Shown one piece after another: positions 46,604 to 59,803 of a stretch of DNA of 64,000 bases (positions are counted from its first letter, which is position 1; each line of letters starts with the position of its first letter). The stretch is taken from positions 62,001 through 126,000 of the forward strand of contig JADNYJ010000041.1 of the NCBI GenBank assembly GCA_015501075.1. The letters run 5' to 3'. The DNA is from Gymnopilus junonius (Eukaryota > Basidiomycota > Agaricomycetes > Agaricales > Galerinaceae). The position numbers and the translations under genes were made by a program. Under the pieces are notes generated by a model. It saw only the letters and a list, made by a program, of their open reading frames with translations, was not told the origin of the DNA and ran no database searches.

Positions 46604-47887
46604 ATGGCTCAAAGAAGAGGATGATTTGCCACTAGCTTTAGTGATGAAGAATTCTCTGACCTGAACACTGACTGAACCTCTGACACAGGAGCATCAGATG
46701 AATATAACACCCCACCCGAAGGAGACAAACCTCCACTTGAATGATCAACATTCTTTGGATCTACTGTCCAAGAACCTGCCATATTAAGGCATGACTTTGA
46801 ATCTTTGTTAGACACTCTACTCAGATCTCAACCTGTCTTTTACCCCACAAATGAACCCAAAATGCCAGGAGAATCTTCTGATATTGCCCGCACTACTCCC
46901 ACCTCTTCCAATGGAAAAGGACTAGGAATCATTCCTCAGCCCTTCTATGGAGACCAATCCAAGGTCAAGATGTTCACTCAAGACCTGGGTGATTACCTTG
47001 AACTCAACAGTGACATATACAATACTGACATCAAAAAGATTGTATTCACACTTGAACTTCTCAAGGGAGGAGAAGCAGAAGCCTGGAAGAAGGCTTGGAG
47101 AGAAGATCACATCAAAGACAATGTGAACACTGCAGGAGTACCCACCAGAATGAAAACCAAGACCTACAGCTCAGCTGTAGACTTTGAAAAAGAATTTGAA
47201 GCAGCCTTCAAACTGATCAAAATAAAGGACCAAGCGTTCTTTGAACTACAAAACCTAAAGCAGGGAAAAGCTTCAGCCACTGAACTGAACACAAAATTCA
47301 ATGAACTAGTCAAGACCACCAAGATTCCCACAACTGGGAATGAGAGCATTCTCATTGACTATGACATGAACACCCTAAACATATGGCTTCAGGAGAAGAT
47401 AATAGGACTAGACATGCTCCCAACCATGCTTGCCACCTGGCAGCAGAAAGCCATCAAGTATGACACCCACTGCACTAATCTAGCATGCCTTCTGGGCAAA
47501 AGTACTGGTTAGGTGCTGACTGAACAAAAGACCTGGTGGGCAAACATCACCAGAGGAACCCCCGCCCTGCATTACCATGCCCCGGCACCCCGAATGACCC
47601 ACTGAGACCCGAATGCCATGGAAGTTGACAAGATCAATGTCAATGCCATGACCCAGGAAGAATGAAGTGAGCTCATGAGAAAAGGGCTCTGCTTCCAATG
47701 CAAGAAGTGCAGACATGTCTCCAGAGACTGTCTCAAGAAGGGCAAGAACAGGAGGAACCCTCCACTAAAGAAGAACCCCCTCAAAGGGAAAGCGCTTCAT
47801 GTGCATATCAGGTCCTTGATGCAGGACCTCACTAAAGAAGAATGTGAAGAAGTCTTTGAAATAGGAGACCAAGAGGGTTTTCAATAA
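46604..47887 (+). mobile_element. Gag of the chromodomain Gypsy element (degenerate)
   Basis: Starts at the ATG at 46604. The polyprotein is interrupted by several TGA codons at Arg positions (near 46622, 46671 and 46742). The body (46805-47512) is the capsid-like Gag with a Trp-Lys-Lys-Ala-Trp helix and many charged helices. A CCHC zinc knuckle (C-x2-C-x4-H-x4-C) lies at 47690-47731. It packages element RNA into particles. The element is not functional as it stands. Confidence 0.75.
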
Positions 47888-47939
47888 GGAGATGCATGAA
47901 ACCAATATATGCAACTCCTTCTTTAGATATTTATTCTGT

Positions 47940-50900
47940 AGTCTCAGCTTGAATTGAAAATAAATTGCTCCAATTGCCCTTTTCATTTGAGACCAAGAAC
48001 AGAATAAAAATCATTGGATCTGCTCTGGGAGACACTGGAGCAAAAGGGAAGTTCATTGACTAGAACTTCATAAAGAAACACAACCTGGAGACAAAGGCAC
48101 TGGAAAAAGAAATCCAAGTTTTCAATGTAGACGGAACCCCAAACAAAAAGGGAACCATCAAGTGCTATGTTGATCTAAAACTCAACATCGATGGACAACC
48201 CTGAATGGAATGATTACTGGTCACTGGCTTGGGAAGACAAAAGATTATTCTTGGTTTTCCCTGGTTCAAAGAAAACAACCTGGACATCAATTGGAAAAAT
48301 GGATGCATTAAACTCAACAGGGAGATTAGTACTACTTCCCAAATAGAAGAAGTACCCAATGAGGAAATCCAACAAGTCAATCAACTGGATGACTCTTTGG
48401 ACTTAATCATTTCCTTTTTTGGTAATGAACTCCTTCCAGAAATGAAGGAAATTTGGAATATCCCTAAAGATGACAATGAAATCTGGATCAATGTGAAACT
48501 GACATCCTCCCAAATCTTTGCCCAGAAACATGATGCAAAGAAGAAAGAGAAGCCACTCAAGGCAATGATCCCACCAGAATACCATAAATACCTGGACATC
48601 TTCAATAAAGACACTGCCAGCTGGTTTCCCAAATCTTGACCTTGGGACCATAAGATTGAGCTCAAGGAAGGCTTTCAACCAAAAGTCTTTAAGATGTATC
48701 CCCTGATGCCCTCAGAGGATATCAAACTAGACAAATTCCTAGAAGATAACCTGAAGAAAGGATACATCTGACCATCTAAATCACCCATGGCTTCCCCCTT
48801 CTATTTATATCAAAGAAGGATGGAAAATTTTGACCCTGCCAAGATTACTGGTATCTGAATGAATGGACTGTCAAGAATGCTTATCCCCTTCCTCTGATCC
48901 CTGAACTCATGGATAAACTCAAAGGAGCCAAGTATTTCACAAAACTTGACATCTGATGGGGTTATAACAACATCCAGATCAAGGATGGTGACCAATGGAA
49001 AGCAGCATTCAAAATGAACAAAGGACTATTTGAACTGACTGTCATGTTTTTTCGCATGTGCAACTCTCCGGTGACTTTCCAGTCAATGATGGACTCAATG
49101 TTCAAAGACGTCATTCATCAAGGCTTCATCATCATTTACATGGATGATATTCTTATCTTTCACAAAGATAAGAAGAAACTGGAACAGGTAACAAAAGAAG
49201 TACTTCAAATACTTCAGGACAATGACTTGTATTTGAAACTGGAAAAATGTGCATTCACCCAGATGAAAATTGATTATCTTGGAATGATTATCCAAGAAGG
49301 AATGATCTTGATGGACCCCTCGAAACTCAGTGGTATAGCTGACTGGCTGGAACTGAAGAACATAAAACAGGTCCAATCCTTTTAGGATTCAGAAACTTTT
49401 ACAGGCAATTTATCAGAAAATATTCAGAAATAGCTCATGCACTTAACAATTACTAAAGAAAGACCAAAATTTGAATGGAACAAGGATTCCAGAAATCCTT
49501 TGAAACACTCAAATGAAAATTTATGGAAGAACCCATCCTAATGATGCCTGACACTGCCAAGCCATTCCAGATTGAATGCAATGTATCCAAATATGCATCT
49601 GGAGCAGTGTTAATCCAGTTGACAGCAATGGAGACTGACACCCAGTGGCATTTATTTTGAAGACATTCTCTCCAACTGAGAGAAACTATGAGATTTATGA
49701 CAGAGAGTTATTGGCCATGATTCAATCTCTTAAAGAATGGTGACACTACATTCAAGGACTGAACTTCACAACAACTGTTTATTCTGACCACAAGAATCTG
49801 ACGTACTTCAGAATACTCAGAAATTGAACAGACACCAAGTGAGATGGTCCTATTCCTATCAGAATATGACATCCAACTGGTCCATCTACCCAGAAGTAAA
49901 ATGGTTCAATCAGATGCCCTATCTCACAGACCAGACATGATCCCCAATGAGGATCATGATAATGAAGTTAAGATTCTCCTACTGGAGAATCTATTTATAA
50001 ATCTTATTGATGCTGATCTCCAAATGGAAATCACCCAATCTAGGAAACTAGACAAGGATGTAATTGACACATTGAAACTCTTAACTCAAGAACATCAGGA
50101 AAAGAGTTTTGCTTTATCAGTCTACAAAGCTACCCTTCCTTGTAACTCAATCTTAAAGACATATAGAGCTAGACAGAGGCTTTATATTGCTTTAGGGACT
50201 TCACAAAGCTCCCAAAGCATAGCCAAGCAACACAAAGCTCTATGTAACTCTATAGAGTTTGCAAAGAACCAAATAACTTGTATTGCTATAAAGCAAATAC
50301 CCTTTTTCCTGATGAAGACCTTGAAGTCTCGCAAAAGACTTAGATGACTACAAAAAAAGAATTATGTTTCTAACAATCAAGAACTATGAAGAAAAATCAT
50401 TACCATGTACCATGACTCAATCTCTGCTGGACACCCCAGAGAACTAGAAACCTACAATGCAGTATGACAGGTATACTGGTGGCCTAGAATGTGAATGTTC
50501 ATCAAGAATTATATCAAAGGGTGCAGACAATGCCAACAGTTCAAAATTAACTGAAACCCAGCAAATCCCTCCCTTCACCCAATTGAAGGAGCCAAATCCA
50601 TGAGACCATTTGCACAATGCTCCATGAATATGATTACAGACCTCCCAAGTATCAATGGATATGATTCATTATTGGTTGTGGTTGACCATGGGCTTGCAAA
50701 GGGGGTAATTATCATGCCTTGCTTGAAAACTCTTTCACAAGAAGGAGTGGCATTACTCCTTCAGGACAACCTCTTCAAGTGATTTGGTCTACCAGACAGT
50801 ATCATTTCTGATAGAGGACCCCAATTCACTGCAAGAGCATTCCAAGAACTGCTAAAACTTCTTGGAATCAAATTGAAATTGTCCATGGCTTATCACCACC

Positions 50901-51665
50901 AGTTGGACAGCACTACCAAATGATTTAACCAGGAAATAGAAGTGTATCTCACTATCTATTGTTCCTCTAACCTGACCACCTAGAAACAACATGTTGGCAC
51001 CCTGGAATTTGTTCACAATGACAGAAGACATGCAGACAGACAAAGAACCCCATTTGAACTCATGTTTGGATCCAATCCCATTGCAGTTCCCACCACATTC
51101 AAAAACATGAAGTTTCCCTCAGTGGAGGAAAAGCTAAAGAACCTCATTTCAGACAGAAAAGAAGCCCTTGCAGCACACGAACTGGCCAGAGCAAGGATGG
51201 CTGATCATCAGAAATTGAACTTTACACTGTTCAAAGAAGGACAAAAGGTATAGCTTGATTCGAGGAATCTCAAAACTCAATACAACAAGAAGCTGGCACC
51301 AAGACAAGAAGGACCATTCAAGATCAAATGCATCCTAGGACTGCTCACATATCAGCTACAACTGCCAAAAACATGGAGGATCCATGATATTTTCTATGCA
51401 ATGTTGCTGATGCCTTACACAGAAACACAGGTTCATGGCTGAAACTTCACACAACCACCCCCTGAAACAATTGATGGAGAACCAGAATATGAAGTCAAAA
51501 CCATTCTGAACCATTGAAATTTCAGAAATGGATGCTATCAATACCATGTCAAGTGGCTTGGTTATCCAATAACTGAAGCATCATGGGAACCTGGATCAAA
51601 TCTTGCCAATGCATCAGAAAAACTGGAAGTTTATAAACAACTTCATCACCTCCCACCATGCAACT
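47940..51665 (+). mobile_element. Pol of the chromodomain Gypsy element: PR-RT-RH-IN-chromodomain
   Basis: Domains in order: aspartic protease with DTGA (48031-48042) and an ILGFPW flap end; reverse transcriptase (about 48640-49400) with YMDD at 49137-49148; RNase H (about 49540-49850, TLKPFQ-like start, YDRELLAM); and integrase with an HHCC finger (about 50400-50530) and a DDE core (about 50600-50950). A C-terminal chromodomain ends the protein (about 51490-51650, YEVKTIL then YHVKWLGY..SWEP). This order with a chromodomain defines chromoviruses of the Metaviridae. The chromodomain targets integration to marked heterochromatin. About twenty in-frame TGAs replace Arg codons, and a few TAGs and single-base losses (for example at about 49383) break it further. 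Confidence 0.85.
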
Positions 51666-51979
51666 AAGTCAAACCACCATGCCTTCCCTCCTGAAACAAA
51701 TCACCACCATGCTTCACCCCAATTGAGATCCAGAGGAAAAGATCCCATTCCTGGTCTTCCATGAAGATCCAGAATTGAACAGGCTATGGAGCAACTGATA
51801 CTGATACCTTGAGGCCCAGAACATCATCAAATCCTCTACACCAATTGCTCAGAAGTTGGTGAAACAGGAGATGAAAAAGGCCAAAAAGAAACTTCAAAAA
51901 ACACTTAAAAAGGTGAAGTCAACCAAGTTCTGAGTCCAACTCAAACTCCCACTTGAAACCTCAACTTGATTCCATCAAA

Positions 51980-52655
51980 ATGCCTTCTGTCTACTCTCAT
52001 ACCCATGCCACCACCTCTGCTCCCTCCTCTTCTTGCTCTGAAATCTGAGTCTGTCTCTCCCAAATGGACTCCTTCTTGTCATCTGACTCTCCAGACCCCA
52101 ACAATGCTCCTTCCACCAGATACCCTCCTCCTGTCCCTACAGTACATACTCCCATCCACTCTGCCCAGGACCTCTTGAATTTACTAGATTTCATCGACTT
52201 CCAACAGTTGACCCACAAAGAGCTGGCCCAGTTCCTGAAACATCCCTACCACTACTCCACTGCTCTTGAAGTCCTCTGAGACAATCCCTTCCTTAGGGAT
52301 ACCCTCTGCCAGTTCAAAAATAAGGTCAATTGAACCAATTGATATCACAAAGTCATCAAAACCTCCTGAACAAGGTCCCTTCAGACCTTTGAAACCCTTA
52401 TGCACTATCAACTTGAAAGAGTCATTGAACCCCTCCTCATCAGTAGCAGATGATGAGGAGAATGTCCTCCTGCTGCCACCTCTGCTATCAGGTCTGAGGA
52501 AGAGCCCTACTGCTCTCTTTCTTCTTATAACATTACTCCACAGACCTACCTGCCTATTCCTCCTTGTGAAGAATGATTCATCAACACCATCTCTATTGAT
52601 GAAGAACCCCAGGACCCCTTCCGATATGCCCTGCTACACCAACACTGACCACACT
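51980..52655 (+). mobile_element. Degenerate third reading frame downstream of pol
   Basis: Coding-like sequence beginning around 51980 (MPSVYSHTH...) and containing SAQDLLNLLDFIDFQQLTHK. It is interrupted by TGA codons at the same rate as pol. It lies where a 3' LTR would be expected and stops at the edge of the inverted repeat. It could be an extra ORF of the chromovirus or the start of another element. Function unknown. Confidence 0.4.
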
Positions 52656-53633
52656 GCTGATAGGGTACCTACCTGGTTACCCATGAATTTCGTGATTTTA
52701 CTATATTTACACACTAAATATATCATTAATGATCCCAGATAACACATCTAATACAAGGGTATTAAGAGTAGGCAGTATGACCTCATACTGGCCAACTAAA
52801 GACAGGGTGGCTATTATGAAACTACTATCAATAGTGTGACGGTAGTAACTGAGTAATGACCTAGGACTAGGTCTATTCAGTAAGCTCAGAGGTGCCTATA
52901 ACAAAGGTTACCAAAGATCTAAATGGGACCTAGTAATACACTCAAGTTGTTAACTATCAAGAGGGGCATTGCTGATACATGATGATACCCAAGACCTGAT
53001 AATAGTGTGAACCTCTAAATACAGAGGTAGCCCAGAATATCTAAATAACTCACATAAGGAAATATAGTGATTAGTGTGGAAACTGTAGGTGTGTTCCCAG
53101 GAGCAACCCATCCAATAATAGATATGGCTTAAGTGGGAGATAGTCCACCCACTGGCCTGGCACCACAATGGCACAATAGCTCGAGGCCTAGCATCCACAC
53201 CTACAGTTTCCACACTAATCACCATATTTCCTTATGTGAGTTATTTAGATATTCTGGGCTACCTCTGTATTTAGAGGTTCACACTATTATCAGGTCTTGG
53301 GTATCATCATGTATCAGCAATGCCCCTCTTGATAGTTAACAACTTGAGTGTATTACTAGGTCCCATTTAGATCTTTGGTAACCTTTGTTATAGGCACCTC
53401 TGAGCTTACTGAATAGACCTAGTCCTAGGTCATTACTCAGTTACTACCGTCACACTATTGATAGTAGTTTCATAATAGCCACCCTGTCTTTAGTTGGCCA
53501 GTATGAGGTCATACTGCCTACTCTTAATACCCTTGTATTAGATGTGTTATCTGGGATCATTAATGATATAGTTAGTGTGTAAATATAGTAAAATCGCGAA
53601 ATTCATGGGTAACTGGGTAGGTACCCTATCAGC
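52656..53633. repeat. Large near-perfect inverted repeat (438 bp arms, 102 bp loop)
   Basis: The left arm, 52656-53093, and the right arm, 53196-53633, are reverse complements with only a handful of differences. Several of these are transitions of the CpG to TpG/CpA kind. The spacer is 53094-53195. The right arm runs into the coding start of the second Gypsy element (Met-Gly-Asn-Trp at about 53605), so the palindrome is an inverted duplication of that element's 5' border. A transcript would fold into a hairpin of over 400 bp. Confidence 0.9.
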
Positions 53634-56600
53634 GGCTCATTCTGAGCTATTTTTGAAAGATGAAGAAAGAAAGTTACTACACCAGACTATACAGGCACAT
53701 GATACTGCATTTGCTTGGGATGAATCAGAAAAAGGACGATTCAGGGAAGACTTCTTCCCTCCTGTGGAAATACCCACTATCAAGCACACTCCATGGGCTT
53801 TGAGAAGTATAAGGATTCCACCAGGATTATACAAGGAAATTTGTGAAATGGTTCTAGCCAAAATAAAGTCAGGTGTATATGAACCTTCAAATTCATCCTA
53901 CTGATCAAGATGGTTCACTGTATTAAAGAAAAATGGAAAACTTCATATTGTCCATAGTTTGGAACCTCTGAACGCTGTTACCATTGCACACTCAGGACTC
54001 CCACCAGCCACTGAAGACTTGGCAGAATATTTCACAGGTTGCACATGCAGTGGAATTCTAGATCTTCTGGTAGGATATGATGAAAGAATGCTAGCTGAGG
54101 TCTCTAGAGATTTAACTACTTTTCAGATACCATTTGGGGCTATAAGGCTAGTGACCTTACCAATAGGCTGGACTAATTCTGTACCTATTTTCCATGAAGA
54201 TGTGTGTGCCATTTTGCATGATGAAATACTGCTCATAACCAACCTATACATTGATGACATACCCATCGCAGGTTCTAAGACCAGGTACGAACTCGAAAAT
54301 GGAGGATATGAGACAATACCAGAAAACCCAAAAATTAGACATTTTGTATGGGAACATTTCCAGAATGTTAATCAAATACTACAAAGGATGAAGTATTGTG
54401 GAGGTACTTTCTCTGGGCACAAATCTATCCTTTGTGCAAGTGAAATAATGGTGGTAGGGCATTGCTGCACTTATGAAGGGAGAAAGCCTGCCATGGAGCA
54501 AGTTAAAGTCATTACCAACTGGGGACCATGTAAAGACATTAGCAATTTGCACTTTTCTCAGAACCTTCACTGGTTTATGGCCCTTCATACCCAATTATAG
54601 TATATGGGCCTTCCATTTAAATAAACTCCTTAAAAATAATACACCTTGGGAGTGGGGGCCTGAACAAGAACAGAGCATGCAGGAATTGAAAAATGGTCTT
54701 TTCTGTGTAGATGCACTCTGACCCATAGATTATGAAACTCAGGGAGCTGTGGTATTAGCAGTGGACACCTCCTGGAAAGCTGTAGGCTTTTACATCTATC
54801 AGGAAGATAAAGATGACCCAAAGAAGAGGTATTATGCATGTTTTGCCTCTATCCCACTCAATGAGCATGAAGCATGGTTCTCCCAGCCAAAGCAGAATTA
54901 TTTGGATTAATGAGAGTGCTAGATGGAGTAAACACTGGTTAATAGGATGCAGAAAACTGATAGTCGAGATGGATGCATCCTATATTATTGGGATGTTGCA
55001 AAATCCTGACCTCATGCCAAATGACTATAAACTGGTGGATTGAAAATATCAAAATGTTCCACTTCACCCTATGCCACTGTGCGGGAGGACATTTGGACCA
55101 GATGGATTATCAGCAGACCAGTTTATCCTGGGGATGATGAATATGAAGATTGCGAGGAAAGTGATGAAGCAACTGGGGGAGCCCCAGAGCTAATCCTGGC
55201 AGATCCAGATATTCCTTGGAAGCCAATACCCCTCAGTAAATTTGTTAACATCATTGACATGAGAGGTGGGTACTATAAAAGTGTGAAAGCCACATCCTTG
55301 GAAGATTTCTGAGATGAATTGGAAATAGCACAGACAGACACCAATGCCAAGGTACACTGTGCGCGGAATGTCCTGTCAACAAAAGACATCCCTCCAGAGA
55401 CTGTCAGGACCATCAGCATATTATTAAATCCAGTAGTGGGTGCCTTAACTGGGGAAAGTAAGGAGTTGCCCTGCCCAGAAGATCACTGCAGAAAATATAG
55501 AAAGCACTATGATAATTGGTTGCTCATCCTACCAGTCTGGTTAGCAGACACCACCAGGCACCCTGAGGTGTTTAAAGATACCCATGAATACAAGAAATTC
55601 TGATGATGGGGCAGTCATTTCTTCTTAAGTAAGAAAGGCAAATTATATCAGTGAGGTGAGGGTTCTACACATAAGCTAGTAGTGGCCCAAGAACACCAGA
55701 TGTATATGTTAAAATCTGCTCATGATAGTTTAGGCCATCATGGAATTTTTGCTACAAAAGAAATGCTAAGTCAGTGTTTCTGGTGGCCGGAATTACCAAG
55801 GGATGTGGCTTGGTATGTTCAGAGCTGCCAATTGTGCCAGGAAAGACAGAAATTACTAGTCCAAATCCCACCTATCGAGACACATACACGTCAATCTTTC
55901 AGGTTATTCACACTGATACAATTCACATGCCAGTGTCAAATGGGTGTAAATATATAGTTCATGGGTGATGCCACTTATCCCAGTGGGCTGAAGCCAAAGC
56001 CTTGGCAAAAGAAACAGCTTCCACAATAGGACAATGGTTGTTTGAAGAGATAATCTGTCGATGGGGTTGTCTAGTGGAAATTGTCACAGATAATGGAGCT
56101 GTCTTTATAGCAGCAGTCAATTGGTTATGAGAAAAATATGGATTGAGGGGGATTACCATCTCAGTGTATAATTTGCATGCTAATGGATCTATTGAATGAC
56201 CACATTGGGACCTAAAACAATCACTATATAAGGCTTGTGATGGGGATGCCTCCAAATGGTATTGGTTCCTTCATTTAGTTCTTTGGGCAGACCGAATTAT
56301 GGTGAGAAAGGCTATGGCTGTTCACCATTCTTCATGGTCACAGCTGCCCATCCAACCATTCCCCTTGATGTAGAAGAAGCAACTTGGTTGGTAAATCTGC
56401 CAGGTCGCATTCTCACTAGAGAAGAACTGATTGGATTCCTGCTAAAGCATTGTCTAAGCATGCTCAATACATTGATGACATGTGAACATGGGTCAGCAAA
56501 GATAAGTTAGCTTGCCTATTGAAATATGAGCAAGACCATAAAGCAGTCATTAAAGACTATGATTTCAAGCCAGGTAGTCTGGTATTAATCTGAAATAGCT

Positions 56601-56836
56601 CAGTAGAATCAAGTCTTGACGCAAAATGAAAGCTCACTATTTAGGACCCATGATTGTCATTAGACAACAAAGGGGGTTCATATGTAGTCACCGAAATGGA
56701 TGGGTCACTGCTACAAAATAAAATTGCAGCATTTCGAGTAGTACCCTATTTTGCATGCAAAAAGATAGATCTACCTGATAACATTCTGGAACTTTTGGGA
56801 ATAACTTCAGAAGGACTACAAAGTCTTGAGCTCTGA
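53603..56836 (+). mobile_element. Second Ty3/Gypsy-type pol, 5'-truncated and degenerate
   Basis: A different family from the chromovirus. It begins inside the region before RT (AFAWDESEKGRFREDFFPP, then EPSNSSY..R). RT has YIDD at 54247-54258 and the long MKYCGGTFSGHKS connection. RNase H follows (about 54720-55030). Integrase has an H-x-H / C-x2-C finger (SLGHHG..CQLCQ, about 55720-55850), an IHTDTIH aspartate near 55910 and TDNG near 56090. Gag and protease are absent and no LTR pair is seen. Stops are again mostly TGA. The N-terminal cut coincides with the inverted repeat. Confidence 0.8.
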
Positions 56837-57189
56837 GGAACCACCAGATACAGAGGTGGCCTTAGGAAAAGATCTCTGGTTTGACAAAGTGCCCATTCGC
56901 CTCAGTTGGAGGATGATTCTGATTTAGAACTGGACTAAGCAATTAGCATGCCAATAATAAAGCTCAATTCAAGGAAAAGTAGGGCAGGGGCATAGTATGG
57001 AATAATGCTACACTACACTATGATGAACCAAGTAATGAAGTCCCTGTCTACTAAAAAACCTCATCAATGCTCAGGTTTTGAAAGGTTTAAGAGCACTCTA
57101 TGCAATGGAAGTGGAAAGCAGCTCTGTCATAACCAATAAAGATATCTAGTCAGTACAAGTAATGACTGGACTTTAATAAAATAGCCATA

Positions 57190-58290
57190 AAAATGTACCA
57201 AAGTCATGCCTGGCTTCCCAATCATGGAGAGCAGCAGTGGCAGCCTTGTGAGCATGGTAATGGTACAGCATGTTCAAGTTGTGATCCTCAATCTTGTCAA
57301 TGAGATGATGCACTCATGCAAAAGACCAGAGTTGACTGGAGAATTGATTCCTTGGCTGGGTCAAGACTCTGAGCATGGCATGAGCTGCGCTAGCCTCAGA
57401 ATCTTGGCAGGAGATAAGCTCATGAGTTATCAGTATCCCAGTACAGGATGTGCAGGGCACACCTTTGGCTTTACATTTACCATCAAGCTCAAGTACCTTT
57501 AGATATTGGGGAGAATTAACATCCATGTCTCTACCTCGGCATAGGGTAAAAAGCATACCTCAACTCGGATGGCTGTCATGATAATAATACCCAATGTCAG
57601 ACAATGGATTTAGCACACAAAAAGGTGGAAGCCATATCATGGTACTGGATGATCATCTGGGCTTCTCCAGTTTCTCCTTTTTGTGCTTATCCTTGTCTTT
57701 GCCTTTGTCTCTGAGCAACTCATCCTTGTTGGAAGCCAGTAAATGGTGCTGCTGTGTGGACCTGTGGGAGGCAACTTGACAACTGCAGCACTGGGGGCAA
57801 CAGAATCCAAAGCAGCACTTGCCTGATACATGGGAATCAGTGAATTTACTGCACTATAGCCATATGAATAATAGTCAGCTCACAGTGCTGGGCCCACTGA
57901 CCATGCTGTCAGATGAGGAAAGAGACAACTCCTTAGTAGCCACAACCATGCCATCATCATCAGACTCTATGGTGGGAGCTTGCCTTTTGTGGCTAACCTC
58001 AGGCTCATCACTGTCAGAGATAGTCTCCTTAGATTTATAAGAACAAGGTTTCTATAGAGTCAATTAAATTGGCATGGAAAAATATGATACAATAACTTAC
58101 CACTTTATGCTTGACTGGGGGAGCTTTCTCTTTAAGAGGGGTGGCTGTCCTGGTAGTGGGAGCCTTCTTGTGGTCTTCAACCCATTTGATAAGGGTAGAC
58201 AGGTCCTTATATGTTGGAGGAAATTGCAGGGTCTGAGTAGGCACCTGCTCGCGCAATTTGTGAAATAAGGACTGCATGAGATGCAAGACC
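57190..58290 (-). pseudogene. Degenerate gag-like or transposon ORF on the minus strand
   Basis: Coding-like pieces on the minus strand: 58286-58090 (PTQTLQFPPTYKDLSTLIKW, a helix of the kind seen in Gag-like proteins) and 57500-57200 (ELDGKCKAKGVPCTSCTG with a Cys cluster, then EASAAH). Frames are interrupted and no start is clear. They may be the displaced Gag part of an element related to the truncated pol to the left, in opposite orientation. Confidence 0.35.
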
Positions 58291-58721
58291 CATACAGCCC
58301 CTTCTTCCTGACAAAGCTGAGGAAACTCATGCTTCCAGGGAAGCTAGTGGGTGCAATTTAGCACACTATCCAATGCAACATTAAATACCACATACTACAA
58401 TCCCTAGGATGGCATCTAACTTCATCAGGACCCGAGCTGGCATGCAAAAATCCAGCACCATGGCTATGGCACTCTCTATTTCATGGAGGCCTGTAACAGC
58501 ATCAGAATAGTGCTCTACATTGGCCATGGAGGGCAGCGATGTAAGAGATGTAGACATGTGAATGGAATGCTTCATTGACACTGTTCCCCTGCCTTAAAGT
58601 TACTTTACTCTGATTGGTACTTGTGCTAAGGCTGTTTGGATACTGTACCGGGTACCTATATTGCGAATTCATGCAACTCACTGTACGAAAATGAACGGGC
58701 TTCAAGGACCTCAAGCAATTC

Positions 58722-59080
58722 TCAGACGATGGTCCCAAGCACAGCACAGAGTTCCTCCACATCATCGACAGTATAGGAAGTTTCCGAAATAAACTCACCA
58801 ATGACGCCAAGAGGACGATCATACAAGGAATCGTGGAGGAGCTTGATAGTCGTCGAAATCGCTTTGATGATCTGGTTGCGAAGTTGCGCTTCATGGAGCG
58901 TCTCTGGCCGATGGTAATATTCCAAAACCCGGTTCACCGCTGCGACTCGAATGCGGTGCTAATATTGAATGGATCGTCCCTCCATTGTAGCTCGTCGCTG
59001 ATGCTGGGAATATTCGAGATGTTTTGCAAGTCCTCAGTAACAACGAGGATGACGATGCTTCAGTACGTACACACCACACA
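58722..59080 (-). pseudogene. 3' end of an unrecognised gene at the edge of the transposon island
   Basis: A conserved-looking helical segment (VNRVLEYYHRPETLHEAQLR, then IIKAISTTIKLLHDSLYD) runs to a normal TGA at 58722. An upstream piece in another frame (LQNISNIPSISDELQWRDDP, about 59040-58960) probably belongs to a preceding exon, with an AG acceptor between them. Base composition is that of host genes, unlike the AT-rich, CpG-poor DNA to the left. The 5' part is not found. Family unknown. Confidence 0.35.
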
Positions 59081-59587
59081 GTATTTTGTCTCTTATCTTG
59101 TTTTGGTATGGGAGTCCTAACGAGGAGTGTTGTAGTTCTTTGAAGCGATAAAAGATTCTGTGAGGGGCGCTTGCATAAATTTGACGGGTGCCCTGGACAA
59201 ATACACGTCGGAAGGCTGATAGATGTTTAGTTCGAATCTTCGATCTTCGATCATCGTTGGTGTGGGTCTGGGCTAGATACTATAAATATTGGATAAAGAG
59301 TCAGTTAAAGAAAAGTGGATCGGAATGTTTATTTACCACCGCCAGTGATAACACAATGAGTGTAGATTAAGACCAATTGACGAACACTTCTTCCTCTCAC
59401 ATCTTTTTATAAAGTGAACACACCCATAGCACACGAATAGCCCATTCCATACATAGCGAAGGGTACCATCTGGACGCCAGTGAAATGATGCCCAAAAATA
59501 TTTTGTGTACTACCAAGATGTGGCGCGGCCTGAGTAAGGTCTGACGAGGATTTGCGTAACAGAAAATGAGATAGATGAAATGCCATC

Positions 59588-59803
59588 TTATTCGGGGCTC
59601 GGAGACAAGTAGAACAAGGCTTGCTTCTCAGTCCAGTCGACGGGCACAGTGAGAAGAATAGTTTTGCGCTTGCGGTCAGAGTTGGCAGACATCAAAATGC
59701 AATGTACGCATAGAGTTAACCCAGCAAACAGGAGCCGAATTGCGTTCAGAAATGACTGAGAAGAATAAGTGATGGCTGGAGCATGATTATGCTGAAAGAC
59801 CAT
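59588..59803 (-). CDS. Possible 71-residue protein
   Basis: ATG at 59803, stop at 59588, one hydrophobic segment (about residues 15-38) followed by a basic then Trp/Glu-rich tail. It could be a small membrane protein or the last exon of something larger. The rest of 59081-60918 shows no supported feature. Confidence 0.3.
   Translation of the reverse strand: MVFQHNHAPAITYSSQSFLNAIRLLFAGLTLCVHCILMSANSDRKRKTILLTVPVDWTEKQALFYLSPSPE

Noticed and set aside
46604..51665. TGA read as an Arg or sense codon (recoding) in the retrotransposon
   Set aside because: Host genes here end normally at TGA (for example the tyrosinase at 6265-6267), and the pattern is better explained by CGA to TGA mutation at CpG.
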